6,641 nt of DNA from JBGPNN01 sp041487495 (GTDB taxonomy: Bacteria; Sysuimicrobiota; Sysuimicrobiia; Sysuimicrobiales; Humicultoraceae), in NCBI GenBank assembly GCA_041487495.1, contig JBGPNN010000192.1:1-6641 (forward strand). Reading direction: 5' to 3'. This document shows, piece by piece, positions 1 to 5,990 of the stretch. The position numbers and the translations under genes were made by a program. A model generated the notes under the pieces. That model worked only from the letters and a program-made list of their open reading frames with translations. It did no database searches and was not told the origin of the DNA. Numbering within the stretch: the stretch's first letter is position 1; each line of letters opens with the position of its first letter.

Positions 1-641
1 AAGAACTTCAGGCCCGCCTCCGCGGCTCCCTCCACCTTCCCCTTCGTGCTTGACAGCCCAGCCGCGAACACGCCTTGAATCGCCTGATTCGATGAGCGAG
101 GATCGCCTGCCAGGGCAACCTGGTTCTTGTAGTCCGGCTTGAGCAGATCTGGCCAGTCGCGCGGCGGGGTCTTGACAACGTCGGCATTGATCTCAAACGC
201 CAGAACGCCATAGTAGTCGCCGTACCAATATCCCCCCGCGTCCTTCGCATCGTTCGGGATCGTGGCCCACGTGGCGACCTTGTACGGCTGGATCAGCCCG
301 TCCTTCTTCGCCGACGGGCCAAACGACAGGCCGACGTCGATCACGTCCGGCGCCTGGGGCCCTTTGTTGCCCTTGTTGGCCTTGATGGCCTGGACTTCGT
401 CGCCCGAGCCGGCGTCCGGATTGAGCTCATTCACCTTCAGACCGTACTTCGCCTTGAACCCGTCGATGATCCCGCCGTACCCGCACCAGTCACGCGCCAG
501 CGCGATCACCGTGAGCTGGCCTTCCTGCTTGGCGGCGGCCACGAGCTTGTCCATACCCATCATTTGCCCGGTCGCGACCCCAGCGAGCGCCAGGACGACC
601 AGCGTGGCGAGCGAAACCATGCGCATCCACTTGAGCTTCAT
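1..641 (-). CDS. ABC transporter substrate-binding protein (partial, N-terminal 213 residues)
   Basis: This is the periplasmic or extracellular binding component of an ABC importer. The frame is open from the ATG at 641 to the left edge of the window, so the C-terminus is missing; full-length relatives are usually about 340-380 residues. Residues 1-25 form a signal peptide: positive start MKLKWMR, hydrophobic core LATLVVLALAG, small residues near 20-24. The mature part begins with an amphipathic helix (DKLVAAAKQEGQLTV, 31-45), then ALARDWCGYGGIIDGFKAKY (47-66) and PDVIDVGLSFGPSAKKDGLI (98-117). This order is typical of the AfuA/PotD-like binding proteins for iron(III), polyamines or aminophosphonates. 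The ligand cannot be fixed from this half. The start is well supported by a strong Shine-Dalgarno. The permease and ATPase genes presumably lie beyond the left edge. It is transcribed divergently from the phosphotransferase, which hints at a shared substrate. Family assignment is solid; ligand is unknown. Confidence 0.88.
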   Translation of the reverse strand, partial: MKLKWMRMVSLATLVVLALAGVATGQMMGMDKLVAAAKQEGQLTVIALARDWCGYGGIIDGFKAKYGLKVNELNPDAGSGDEVQAIKANKGNKGPQAPDVIDVGLSFGPSAKKDGLIQPYKVATWATIPNDAKDAGGYWYGDYYGVLAFEINADVVKTPPRDWPDLLKPDYKNQVALAGDPRSSNQAIQGVFAAGLSSTKGKVEGAAEAGLKF

Positions 642-754
642 GCTCCCCCTCCTCAAAAGTGCCGGATGTGCAAAGAGTACCCTATCGGCGACGGCAATTC
701 CTTGCGGCAGATGTCCAAGGACTCCAGGGCAGTCGTCACCAACTTCTCTGCGGC
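642..754. other. Divergent intergenic region between binding protein and phosphotransferase
   Basis: These 113 bases separate two divergent starts and must hold the promoter of the binding protein, and probably that of the phosphotransferase. It is the longest non-coding stretch in the window. I see no convincing -35/-10 pair on either strand and no clear operator palindrome. If the phosphotransferase started at the alternative GTG (659) the gap would shrink to 17 bases. That start has no ribosome binding site and would add about 32 residues that do not fit the family. Confidence 0.5.
648..654 (-). promoter_or_regulatory. Strong Shine-Dalgarno of the substrate-binding protein gene
   Basis: Read on the minus strand the bases are GAGGAGG, a near-perfect anti-16S match, followed by a 6-base spacer to the ATG at 641. 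It settles the start of the binding-protein gene and is the best ribosome binding site in the window, which suits a highly expressed secreted receptor. Confidence 0.85.
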
Positions 755-1666
755 ATGCCCATCACGGTCGGGGAGACAATCAGGCGCATCCCATCCTGGG
801 AAAATGCATCGTCGATTGCGATCTCCCCGCTGCCCGGTGGCATCACCAACTTCAACTACCGTGTGGATGTGGACGGCGAGGCGTTCCATCTGCGGATCTG
901 GGCTGAACGGGCGGGCCTGCTCGGCATCGACCGCCAACGCGAGTATCACTGCGCCGTCGCCGCCAGCCGCGCCGGCGTCGCGCCCGAGGTGGTCCATTTC
1001 CTGCCGGATAAAGGCGTGACGGTGACTCGGTTCGTGGCCGGCCGCTCGCTGAAGCCGGGTGAAGCGCTGCCGCCGGAGACGCTCGGCCGCGTGATCGACG
1101 CGATCCGCCGCTGTCATGACGGTCCAGCGTTCGAGGGTACATTCTCGGCATTTGAGGCCGTGGCGCAGTACGCGGCGGCCGCCCAGCAGGCCGGCGCGCC
1201 ACTGCCAGATGACATCCCGTCGATGCTTTCCCATGTAAGGGCGATCGAGACGGCGCTTGGGCGCGTCGGCACCATCGTGCGGCCCTGTCACAACGATCTC
1301 TGGGGCCCGAATATGATCGATGACGGCCATCAGGTGCGCATCGTCGACTGGGAGTATGCCGGCATGGGTGACATTTGCTTCGACCTGGCCAATCTTGCCA
1401 TTCACCATACCCTATCCGAAGCCGATGACGACGCCCTCCTCCGGGCCTACTTCGGCGAGATACCAGATGCCACCCTGGCCCGGTTCAATCTGCTCAAGAT
1501 CGTCGCCGAACTTCGGGAGGCGTTGTGGTACCTGGTGGCCCTCAACGTCTCCAACAATCCGTCGGACTTCGTGAATCTGGCGCAGACCCACTTTGATTGG
1601 TGCCGGCGCGCGTTGCACGATAGTCGTGTGGCGCGATGGCTCGACCAGGCCGCGCGCGCGGGGTAG
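755..1666 (+). CDS. Choline-kinase-like phosphotransferase (APH/ChoK fold)
   Basis: A cytoplasmic kinase of 303 residues from the aminoglycoside phosphotransferase / choline-ethanolamine kinase superfamily. It probably transfers the ATP gamma-phosphate to the hydroxyl of a small amino alcohol or related compound. The N-lobe has PLPGGITNFNYRV (25-37), the glycine-rich loop region, then HLRIWAE (45-51) and GIDRQREY (57-64). The C-lobe carries the Brenner-type catalytic loop CHNDLWGPN (178-186; Asp181 and Asn186) and the metal-binding IVDWEYAGMGDICFDLAN (196-213; Asp198). DWEYAG is typical of LicA/choline-kinase-like enzymes rather than of resistance kinases. A C-terminal helix with ELREALWYLV (252-261) also fits. 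I chose ATG 755 because family similarity begins right after it, although its ribosome binding site is weak; GTG 659 is the alternative. It ends 15 bp from the convergent amidotransferase, with no terminator hairpin between. The substrate is not established: choline, ethanolamine and thiamine are all possible. Confidence 0.85.
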   Translation: MPITVGETIRRIPSWENASSIAISPLPGGITNFNYRVDVDGEAFHLRIWAERAGLLGIDRQREYHCAVAASRAGVAPEVVHFLPDKGVTVTRFVAGRSLKPGEALPPETLGRVIDAIRRCHDGPAFEGTFSAFEAVAQYAAAAQQAGAPLPDDIPSMLSHVRAIETALGRVGTIVRPCHNDLWGPNMIDDGHQVRIVDWEYAGMGDICFDLANLAIHHTLSEADDDALLRAYFGEIPDATLARFNLLKIVAELREALWYLVALNVSNNPSDFVNLAQTHFDWCRRALHDSRVARWLDQAARAG

Positions 1667-1681
1667 GACGCGGGTAACCCT

Positions 1682-2542
1682 CTAACGGCGGGGTGGCCTG
1701 GACGCAGCCCGCGCGGGCACCTGGTGCTCGAGCCAGTTCCGCAGCTCGTTACAGCGCATCGATTCGTCCAGCACGTCCTCATCAATGCCCAGCGCCCACC
1801 GCAGATCCTTCCGGCTGGGATCGCGCGCGAGGGCTTCCATTTGGGCAATGGTGGACGCCGCCGCGCCACGATCGGCAAAAAACCCCTCTTGCATCAACGG
1901 CTCTTGGCGCGACGCGATCAGCCGGGCCAGATGATACAGGTCGAACTCGGGATGATACTGCGTCCCCCAAAAGACGCCGTTCGCGTGCCGGATCTCCAGC
2001 GCCTGGACCGCGGAATGGTCGTTGCCGGACAGGACCGTGGCGCCCGGGGGGAGCCGCGTTATCTCGTCAAGGTGCGACGCGAATGCATCGAACACCTCCG
2101 GCTTGCCCTGATACATCGGATGCCGCCGGCCTTCGGGCGTCAGGCATATCTTGCGGGCGATGCCGATCTCGCGCCCGCGGGCGCTGCGCCCGACCGTGCC
2201 GCCCGCCGCCATCACCGCAATCTGCGCGCCCCAGCAGCTGCCAAAGGTCGGCCGGCCGGTTTCGAAGAGGCGCCCGGCGAACTCGATCTGCCGGGTCACC
2301 CGCGGATCGTCTTCGTACGCGGTCAGGTTCGAGCCAGTCCACAGGAATCCGTCGTAGCCGTCCATCGATCGCGTGTCCGGCACCGCCACGTCGAGATCGG
2401 CCAGGTGCAGCGTCTCCAGGCGCGCCTGGGGCATCAGGGTCTTGAACACCCGCACGAACAACTCATCGGCACCGCACGCGCCGGCCCGCGTGAGAATCTC
2501 GCGGGTCGTCTCTGGGTACCCGTTGACGACGCAGAATCTCAT
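1682..2542 (-). CDS. Stand-alone class I glutamine amidotransferase
   Basis: A cytoplasmic 286-residue protein with a class I (triad) glutaminase domain and no attached synthetase domain. The nucleophile elbow is GSCWGAQ (101-107), giving Cys103. The other triad members are His197 and Glu199 in TQYHPEFD (194-201). DGFLWTGSNL (64-73) is the usual strand and oxyanion region. The Cys-Trp-Gly elbow resembles GMP-synthase-like amidotransferases of the YfeJ type more than PuuD-type gamma-glutamyl-GABA hydrolases, so it may act on glutamine or on a gamma-glutamyl amide. About 85 residues follow the triad, mostly predicted helix, including DLRWALGIDEDVLDE (246-260) and ELRNWLEHQV (266-275). The extension ends in a basic, low-complexity tail. 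ATG 2542 is chosen because it opens a typical first strand (MRFCVVNGYP). No Shine-Dalgarno is visible, and the frame remains open upstream to 2812 without support. It starts only 16 bp from the divergent aldehyde dehydrogenase. Confidence 0.87.
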   Translation of the reverse strand: MRFCVVNGYPETTREILTRAGACGADELFVRVFKTLMPQARLETLHLADLDVAVPDTRSMDGYDGFLWTGSNLTAYEDDPRVTRQIEFAGRLFETGRPTFGSCWGAQIAVMAAGGTVGRSARGREIGIARKICLTPEGRRHPMYQGKPEVFDAFASHLDEITRLPPGATVLSGNDHSAVQALEIRHANGVFWGTQYHPEFDLYHLARLIASRQEPLMQEGFFADRGAAASTIAQMEALARDPSRKDLRWALGIDEDVLDESMRCNELRNWLEHQVPARAASRPPRR

Positions 2543-2558
2543 CCGCAGAGGGTGTTCA
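2543..2558. promoter_or_regulatory. 16-bp divergent spacer with the dehydrogenase ribosome binding site
   Basis: This short gap lies between the amidotransferase start (minus) and the dehydrogenase start (plus). Plus-strand AGAGGG at 2547-2552, 6 bases before ATG 2559, is a moderate Shine-Dalgarno and the reason to prefer that start. No comparable site is seen for the amidotransferase. The spacer is too short for two promoters, so promoter elements must lie inside the coding regions. A TTGACG at 2523-2528 on the plus strand resembles a -35 box, but no matching -10 follows at the right distance. Confidence 0.45.
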
Positions 2559-4022
2559 ATGGGACGTGGGGAAATCCTGTGCATGCGATTCCACATGAAG
2601 ATCAATGGCGAGGACGTCGCGGCGGCGAGCGGCCAGACGTTTCGAGTCGTGAACCCCGCGACGGGCGAGGTCGTCGCCGACGCGCCCAAGGGTGGCCCGG
2701 AGGATGTCGACCGCGCGGCCCGTGCGGCCCAGGCCGCGTTCGACGACGGCCGCTGGTCGGGGATGAGCGCCACTGACCGGGGCCGGGTCCTGCTGCGGCT
2801 GGCGGCCCTCATTCGTGACCACGCGGAAGACCTTGCGACCCTGGAGACGCGCCAGAGCGGAAAGACAATCGCGGATTCGCGCGGCGAGGTCGCGGGCGCG
2901 GCCGGATGTTTCGAGTATTATGCCGGCGCCGCCAACAAAGTCTTCGGCGAGACGATCCCGGTGGCCGACGGCGGGGTCGACTTCACGCTGCGCGAGCCTA
3001 TCGGAGTCGTGGGACTGATCGTCCCCTGGAACTTCCCGTTTCTCATCGCGTCCTGGAAAGTCGCCCCGGCCCTCGCCATGGGGAATTCGGTCATCCTCAA
3101 GCCCGCGTCCTATACACCGCTCACGGCGCTGCGGATGGGCTCGCTCGCGATGGAGGCCGGCGTGCCACCGGGCGTGCTCAACGTCGTCACCGGCCCGGGC
3201 GCCGTGGTCGGCGCCGCAATCGTCACGCACCCCGCCGTCGGCAAGGTCGCGCTCACCGGCGAGACCACCACCGGGATCCAGATCATGAAACTCGCGGCGG
3301 ACACGATGACGCGAGTCTCGCTCGAACTGGGCGGCAAGTCACCCAACGTTATCTTCGCCGACGCGGACCTCGAACGCGCGGCGCAGGCCGCCACCACGGC
3401 CGTCTACGGCAACGCCGGTCAGGACTGCTGCGCGCGCAGCCGCGTCTTCGTCCAGCGGCCGGTCTACGATCGCGTGGCCGCGCTGTTCACTGAGGCCACC
3501 CGGCGCATCCGGGTGGGCGATCCGCTCGATCCCGCGACAGAAATGGGACCCGTCATCTCCAACGGCCAGCGCGACCACATCTTGAACTACGTCGCGATCG
3601 GACGAACCGAGGGCGCACAGGTGGCGTTCGGCGGTGCACCACCGGCCGATCCGTCCCTCGCCCGCGGCGCCTACCTGCTCCCGACGGTGCTCACGGGCGC
3701 CACCAACCAGATGCGCGTCTCTCAAGAAGAAATCTTTGGCCCGGTCGCCTGTCTGATCCCGTTCGACGACGAGGCCGACGCGATTCGGATGGCCAACGAC
3801 TCCCCATACGGGCTGTCGAGCTCCGTGTGGACGCGCGATGTGGGCCGGGCACTGCGGATGGCGAAGGCGATTCGCACCGGGGTCTTGAGCATCAACACCA
3901 ATCACAGCGTACACCAGGAGGCGCCGTTCGGCGGCGTCAAGATGAGCGGCTTCGGCCGGGAGTTGGGGATGAACGCGCTGGACCTCTACACGGAGGTCAA
4001 GAACGTCTTCATCGCCATGTAG
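2559..4022 (+). CDS. NAD(P)-dependent aldehyde dehydrogenase (ALDH superfamily, aminoaldehyde/betaine-aldehyde type)
   Basis: A cytoplasmic enzyme of 487 residues, normal for the family, oxidising an aldehyde to the acid with NAD(P). The N-terminal TFRVVNPATGEVVA (27-40) is the standard ALDH opening. Catalytic features are all present: VPWNFPF (155-161; Asn158), the coenzyme lysine in ILKPASYTP (179-187; Lys181), LTGETTTG (232-239), the general base in LELGGKSPN (255-263; Glu256), the nucleophile in NAGQDCCARSR (285-295; Cys290) and EEIFGPV (390-396; Glu391). GQDC and NDSPYGLSSSVWTRDVGRA (413-431) resemble gamma-aminobutyraldehyde dehydrogenases such as PatD, while PFGGVKMSGFGRELG (456-470) is also seen in betaine-aldehyde types, so the substrate class is inferred only. 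ATG 2559 has AGAGGG upstream; ATGs at 2583 and 2595 are alternatives that shorten it by 8 or 12 residues. An upstream open frame to 2373 is antisense to the amidotransferase. The DMT transporter follows after 1 bp. Confidence 0.93.
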   Translation: MGRGEILCMRFHMKINGEDVAAASGQTFRVVNPATGEVVADAPKGGPEDVDRAARAAQAAFDDGRWSGMSATDRGRVLLRLAALIRDHAEDLATLETRQSGKTIADSRGEVAGAAGCFEYYAGAANKVFGETIPVADGGVDFTLREPIGVVGLIVPWNFPFLIASWKVAPALAMGNSVILKPASYTPLTALRMGSLAMEAGVPPGVLNVVTGPGAVVGAAIVTHPAVGKVALTGETTTGIQIMKLAADTMTRVSLELGGKSPNVIFADADLERAAQAATTAVYGNAGQDCCARSRVFVQRPVYDRVAALFTEATRRIRVGDPLDPATEMGPVISNGQRDHILNYVAIGRTEGAQVAFGGAPPADPSLARGAYLLPTVLTGATNQMRVSQEEIFGPVACLIPFDDEADAIRMANDSPYGLSSSVWTRDVGRALRMAKAIRTGVLSINTNHSVHQEAPFGGVKMSGFGRELGMNALDLYTEVKNVFIAM

Positions 4023-4023
4023 C

Positions 4024-4977
4024 GTGCGACGCGCTTTTGGTCTTGGCGATGTCCTGATCCTGCTCACGGTGATCTTGTGGGGCGCCTCGTTCACCGTCAT
4101 CAAGTCGGCCTACGATGAGTTTACGCCCCTCGCTTTTGCCGGTGTCCGGTTCGTCATCGCCTCGCTCGGGCTGCTGCTGATCCTGGTGGTCTTACGGCAG
4201 CCGCTGTCCGTCGCACGACGCGACCTGCTGCGCATTGCCGCCGTCGGCATCTTCCACGTGGGCTTCTATCAAATCTTTTTCGGCGTCGGATTGAAGTACA
4301 CGACGGCGAGTAACTCGATCCTCATCATCAACACCGCGCCGGTGATCACGGCCGTGCTGGTTTGGCTGACGCGCGCCGAACCGATCACGTGGCGGCAGGG
4401 CGCGGGTATCGTGCTGGCGACCATGGGCGTGATCGTCCTGGTGGAAGCGAGCGGCAGCGTGTCCTCGGGCCATCTCAAGGGCGATCTGATTACTCTGCTC
4501 GCGACGGTGTCGTACGCCGTAACGCCGGTGATCGTGCTGCCGCTGTACAAGCAGTATAGTTCGCTGACGATCATGACGCTCGGGATGGTGTTTGGGACAG
4601 TGCTGCTCTTGCTCGTAGGGCTGCCCGAACTGGCCCGGCAGTCTTGGGATGTGTCGCCAATCGCCTGGGCGCAACTCGGATACGCGGCGCTGGGTTCGGG
4701 GACGCTAGGTTATTTGTTCTGGTACGAGGGCATCCGCCGCATCGGCCCCACGCGGGCGGCCGCCTACTTCTACCTCATTCCACCCATCGGCGTGATCATC
4801 GCGGTCAAGGTGCTGCACGAGCCCTTCGGGGCGCTCCACCTGACGGGCGCCCTGGTGACCGTTCTGGGCGTGGCTCTGGCGCGTTGGCCGGCGCAGCGGG
4901 CGATCACCTCCCCTCGCTCTCCCGGCGCAGGAACCAGGGGACAGCCGCCAGACTCACCAGGTGCTCTGATCCGTTGA
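4024..4977 (+). CDS. EamA/DMT-superfamily transporter
   Basis: An integral membrane protein of 317 residues with two EamA repeats and about ten predicted helices, roughly at 8-27, 34-57, 68-88, 95-117, 123-140, 153-172, 182-200, 212-233, 242-265 and 268-287. Family signatures are LLTVILWGASFTVIK (13-27), the charged PLAFAGVRFVIASLGLLLIL (35-54), TASNSILIINTAPVITAVLV (94-113) and in the second repeat GIRRIGPTRAAAYFYLIPPI (236-255). Such proteins usually export amino acids or other metabolites, driven by the proton gradient; the substrate is unknown here. The start is GTG, one base after the dehydrogenase stop, so it is very likely co-transcribed and translationally coupled; no independent ribosome binding site is evident. 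The polar C-terminal tail (about 289-317) is rich in Pro, Gly and Arg. The DNA encoding it overlaps the convergent unknown gene by 74 bp, so the tail may owe its existence to that overlap rather than to function. Confidence 0.9.
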   Translation: MRRAFGLGDVLILLTVILWGASFTVIKSAYDEFTPLAFAGVRFVIASLGLLLILVVLRQPLSVARRDLLRIAAVGIFHVGFYQIFFGVGLKYTTASNSILIINTAPVITAVLVWLTRAEPITWRQGAGIVLATMGVIVLVEASGSVSSGHLKGDLITLLATVSYAVTPVIVLPLYKQYSSLTIMTLGMVFGTVLLLLVGLPELARQSWDVSPIAWAQLGYAALGSGTLGYLFWYEGIRRIGPTRAAAYFYLIPPIGVIIAVKVLHEPFGALHLTGALVTVLGVALARWPAQRAITSPRSPGAGTRGQPPDSPGALIR

Positions 4978-5551
4978 AGAGGTCCTGCAGCTCCGGGACC
5001 GCAACGTGGAGGCGGTATTCCTCGACACGATCGATACCCGCGGGGATGCTGTGCACGATGTCGATCAGCGCCTCCGAGTCATAGAGGCGAACGATCGCAG
5101 GATCTGCGGCCGAGCGCATAGTGGTCGGCCACGCCTGCCGGACCGGGGTGCCCCGCTCGTAGCGCAGGCGCAGATCGACAACACCTCCGCCGTCTGGGTG
5201 TAGGACAAACCGCTCGACACAGACCGCGCGAAGCCCCGTCCCAACCTCGCTGTGCTCCCTCCAGACGCTGGCGGGCGCAGCGTTTCGAAACCGGCCGGGA
5301 ATCGATGCCTGGTGAGCCGAGTAGACCCGGAGCATGAAGACGGACTGCTCTTCGCTACCCGGGTGCGCGGCCGGAGCGAGCAGCGCCACGTAGCGATTGA
5401 CGGCATCCGGCGACGGTGCTCCCCCCGGTTCCTGGCGGAGGAGCACGTCGCTGAAGATCACGAGCAGGTTCGTTCCGCGATGCGCGCCGCCGGCGACTGG
5501 AGCGACCCGCCACGGTGCCGGCACGCGGCGCTGCAGGGCGATGGGGTCCAC
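4904..5551 (-). CDS. Uncharacterised protein, lysine-free, no recognised family
   Basis: A probable cytoplasmic protein of 215 residues, third gene of the minus-strand operon, 37 bp after the Rid gene. I see no signal peptide, membrane helix or metal-binding cluster. The composition looks like a soluble alpha/beta or beta-rich protein. Recognisable stretches are LQRRVPAPWRVAPV (6-19), GTNLLVIFSDVLL (26-38), FMLRVYSAHQASIPG (72-86), VVDLRLRYERG (124-134) and IVHSIPAGIDRVEEYRLHVA (165-184). The opening vaguely resembles acetoacetate-decarboxylase-like proteins. However, no lysine occurs anywhere, so the Schiff-base lysine of that enzyme is absent and I assign no function. GTG 5551 is the only ATG/GTG/TTG start between the previous in-frame stop and the conserved-looking body. 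The codons just upstream keep a coding-like pattern, so the true start may lie further upstream. Its 3' end overlaps the DMT gene by 74 bp. That it is a real gene is supported by G/C-rich third positions and operon position. Confidence 0.7.
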   Translation of the reverse strand: MDPIALQRRVPAPWRVAPVAGGAHRGTNLLVIFSDVLLRQEPGGAPSPDAVNRYVALLAPAAHPGSEEQSVFMLRVYSAHQASIPGRFRNAAPASVWREHSEVGTGLRAVCVERFVLHPDGGGVVDLRLRYERGTPVRQAWPTTMRSAADPAIVRLYDSEALIDIVHSIPAGIDRVEEYRLHVAVPELQDLFNGSEHLVSLAAVPWFLRRESEGR

Positions 5552-5588
5552 GGTGAGGCGGACCTGGATCTTGGTGTCGATCGTCGAG

Positions 5589-5990
5589 TTAAGAAGCGCC
5601 GTGATGAGGGACCACCGCCTCCGCCTCGATCTCCACCAGCATCTCGGGTGAGATCAGGCGGCGGACTTCTACCATGCTGGTCGCCGGTCGAATGTCACAG
5701 AAGATTTCCCCGTGCGCGCGGGCCACCTGCTCCCAATCGGCAATGTTGATCACATAGATCCGGGTCCGCACGACGTCCCGGAACGATGCGCCGGCCGCGC
5801 GCAGCGCGCGCTCGATGTTCTTGAGGGTCTGGACGGTCTGCGCGTACACATCGCCGGCGCCCACGATCGCGCCACCCTCCCCCGTCGCCGTGGTCCCCGA
5901 CACGTGCACGGTCGCACCCACGCGGACCGCGCGTGAGTACCCGACGATCGGCTCCCAGGGTGTGCCACTCGAGATGTTCTGTCGGTTCAT
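5589..5990 (-). CDS. Rid/YjgF/YER057c/UK114-family protein lacking the RidA arginine
   Basis: A small cytoplasmic protein of 133 residues, the normal length for this family, which forms trimers with inter-subunit active sites. True RidA hydrolyses reactive enamine/imine intermediates from PLP enzymes. Visible family features are VGYSRAVRVGATVHVSGTTA (16-35; Tyr18), VQTLKNIERALRAAGASFRD (53-72), VVRTRIYVINIADW (73-86) and MVEVRRLISPEMLVEIEAEAV (106-126). In RidA the catalytic arginine sits in a PARS motif; here the same place reads RPATSM (101-106), with Thr104. It therefore belongs to the Rid subfamilies without that arginine and probably does not have classical deaminase activity. The start ATG 5990 overlaps the stop of the LysE gene as ATGA, implying translational coupling. 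An in-frame opening further upstream, to 6533, lies wholly inside the LysE gene and is not coding. Confidence 0.9.
   Translation of the reverse strand: MNRQNISSGTPWEPIVGYSRAVRVGATVHVSGTTATGEGGAIVGAGDVYAQTVQTLKNIERALRAAGASFRDVVRTRIYVINIADWEQVARAHGEIFCDIRPATSMVEVRRLISPEMLVEIEAEAVVPHHGAS
5987..5990 (-). other. ATGA stop/start overlap coupling LysE and Rid genes
   Basis: On the minus strand the bases ATGA contain both the Rid start (ATG) and the LysE stop (TGA). This is a classic arrangement for translational coupling within one transcript. It also fixes the Rid start. Confidence 0.85.

Noticed and set aside
653..1408. Minus-strand open frame of about 251 codons opposite the phosphotransferase
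   Set aside because: The opposite strand encodes clear kinase motifs; this frame shows none and would extend the binding-protein transcript backwards over its own promoter.
1667..1681. Possible terminator between the convergent kinase and amidotransferase genes
   Set aside because: Only a four-base GGGT/ACCC pairing with a one-base loop is present, with no T-run, so it cannot form a terminator.
2373..2558. N-terminal extension of the aldehyde dehydrogenase
   Set aside because: It overlaps the amidotransferase on the opposite strand, is Arg/Ser-rich and precedes the standard ALDH opening; a ribosome binding site supports 2559.
1724..2776. Long plus-strand open frame of about 350 codons opposite the amidotransferase
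   Set aside because: It is antisense to a gene with an intact catalytic triad, its product is Arg/Pro/Gly-rich without family motifs, and such shadows are common in GC-rich DNA.
3339..4103. Minus-strand open frame of about 254 codons opposite the dehydrogenase C-terminus
   Set aside because: It mirrors conserved ALDH coding sequence and has a His/Arg-rich composition typical of an antisense shadow.
5585..5605. Programmed frameshift joining the Rid gene to the downstream unknown gene
   Set aside because: The Rid stop context TCT TAA C loosely recalls the prfB-type site, but a +1 slip would give poor re-pairing, no stimulatory element is visible, and the Rid protein already has its normal length.
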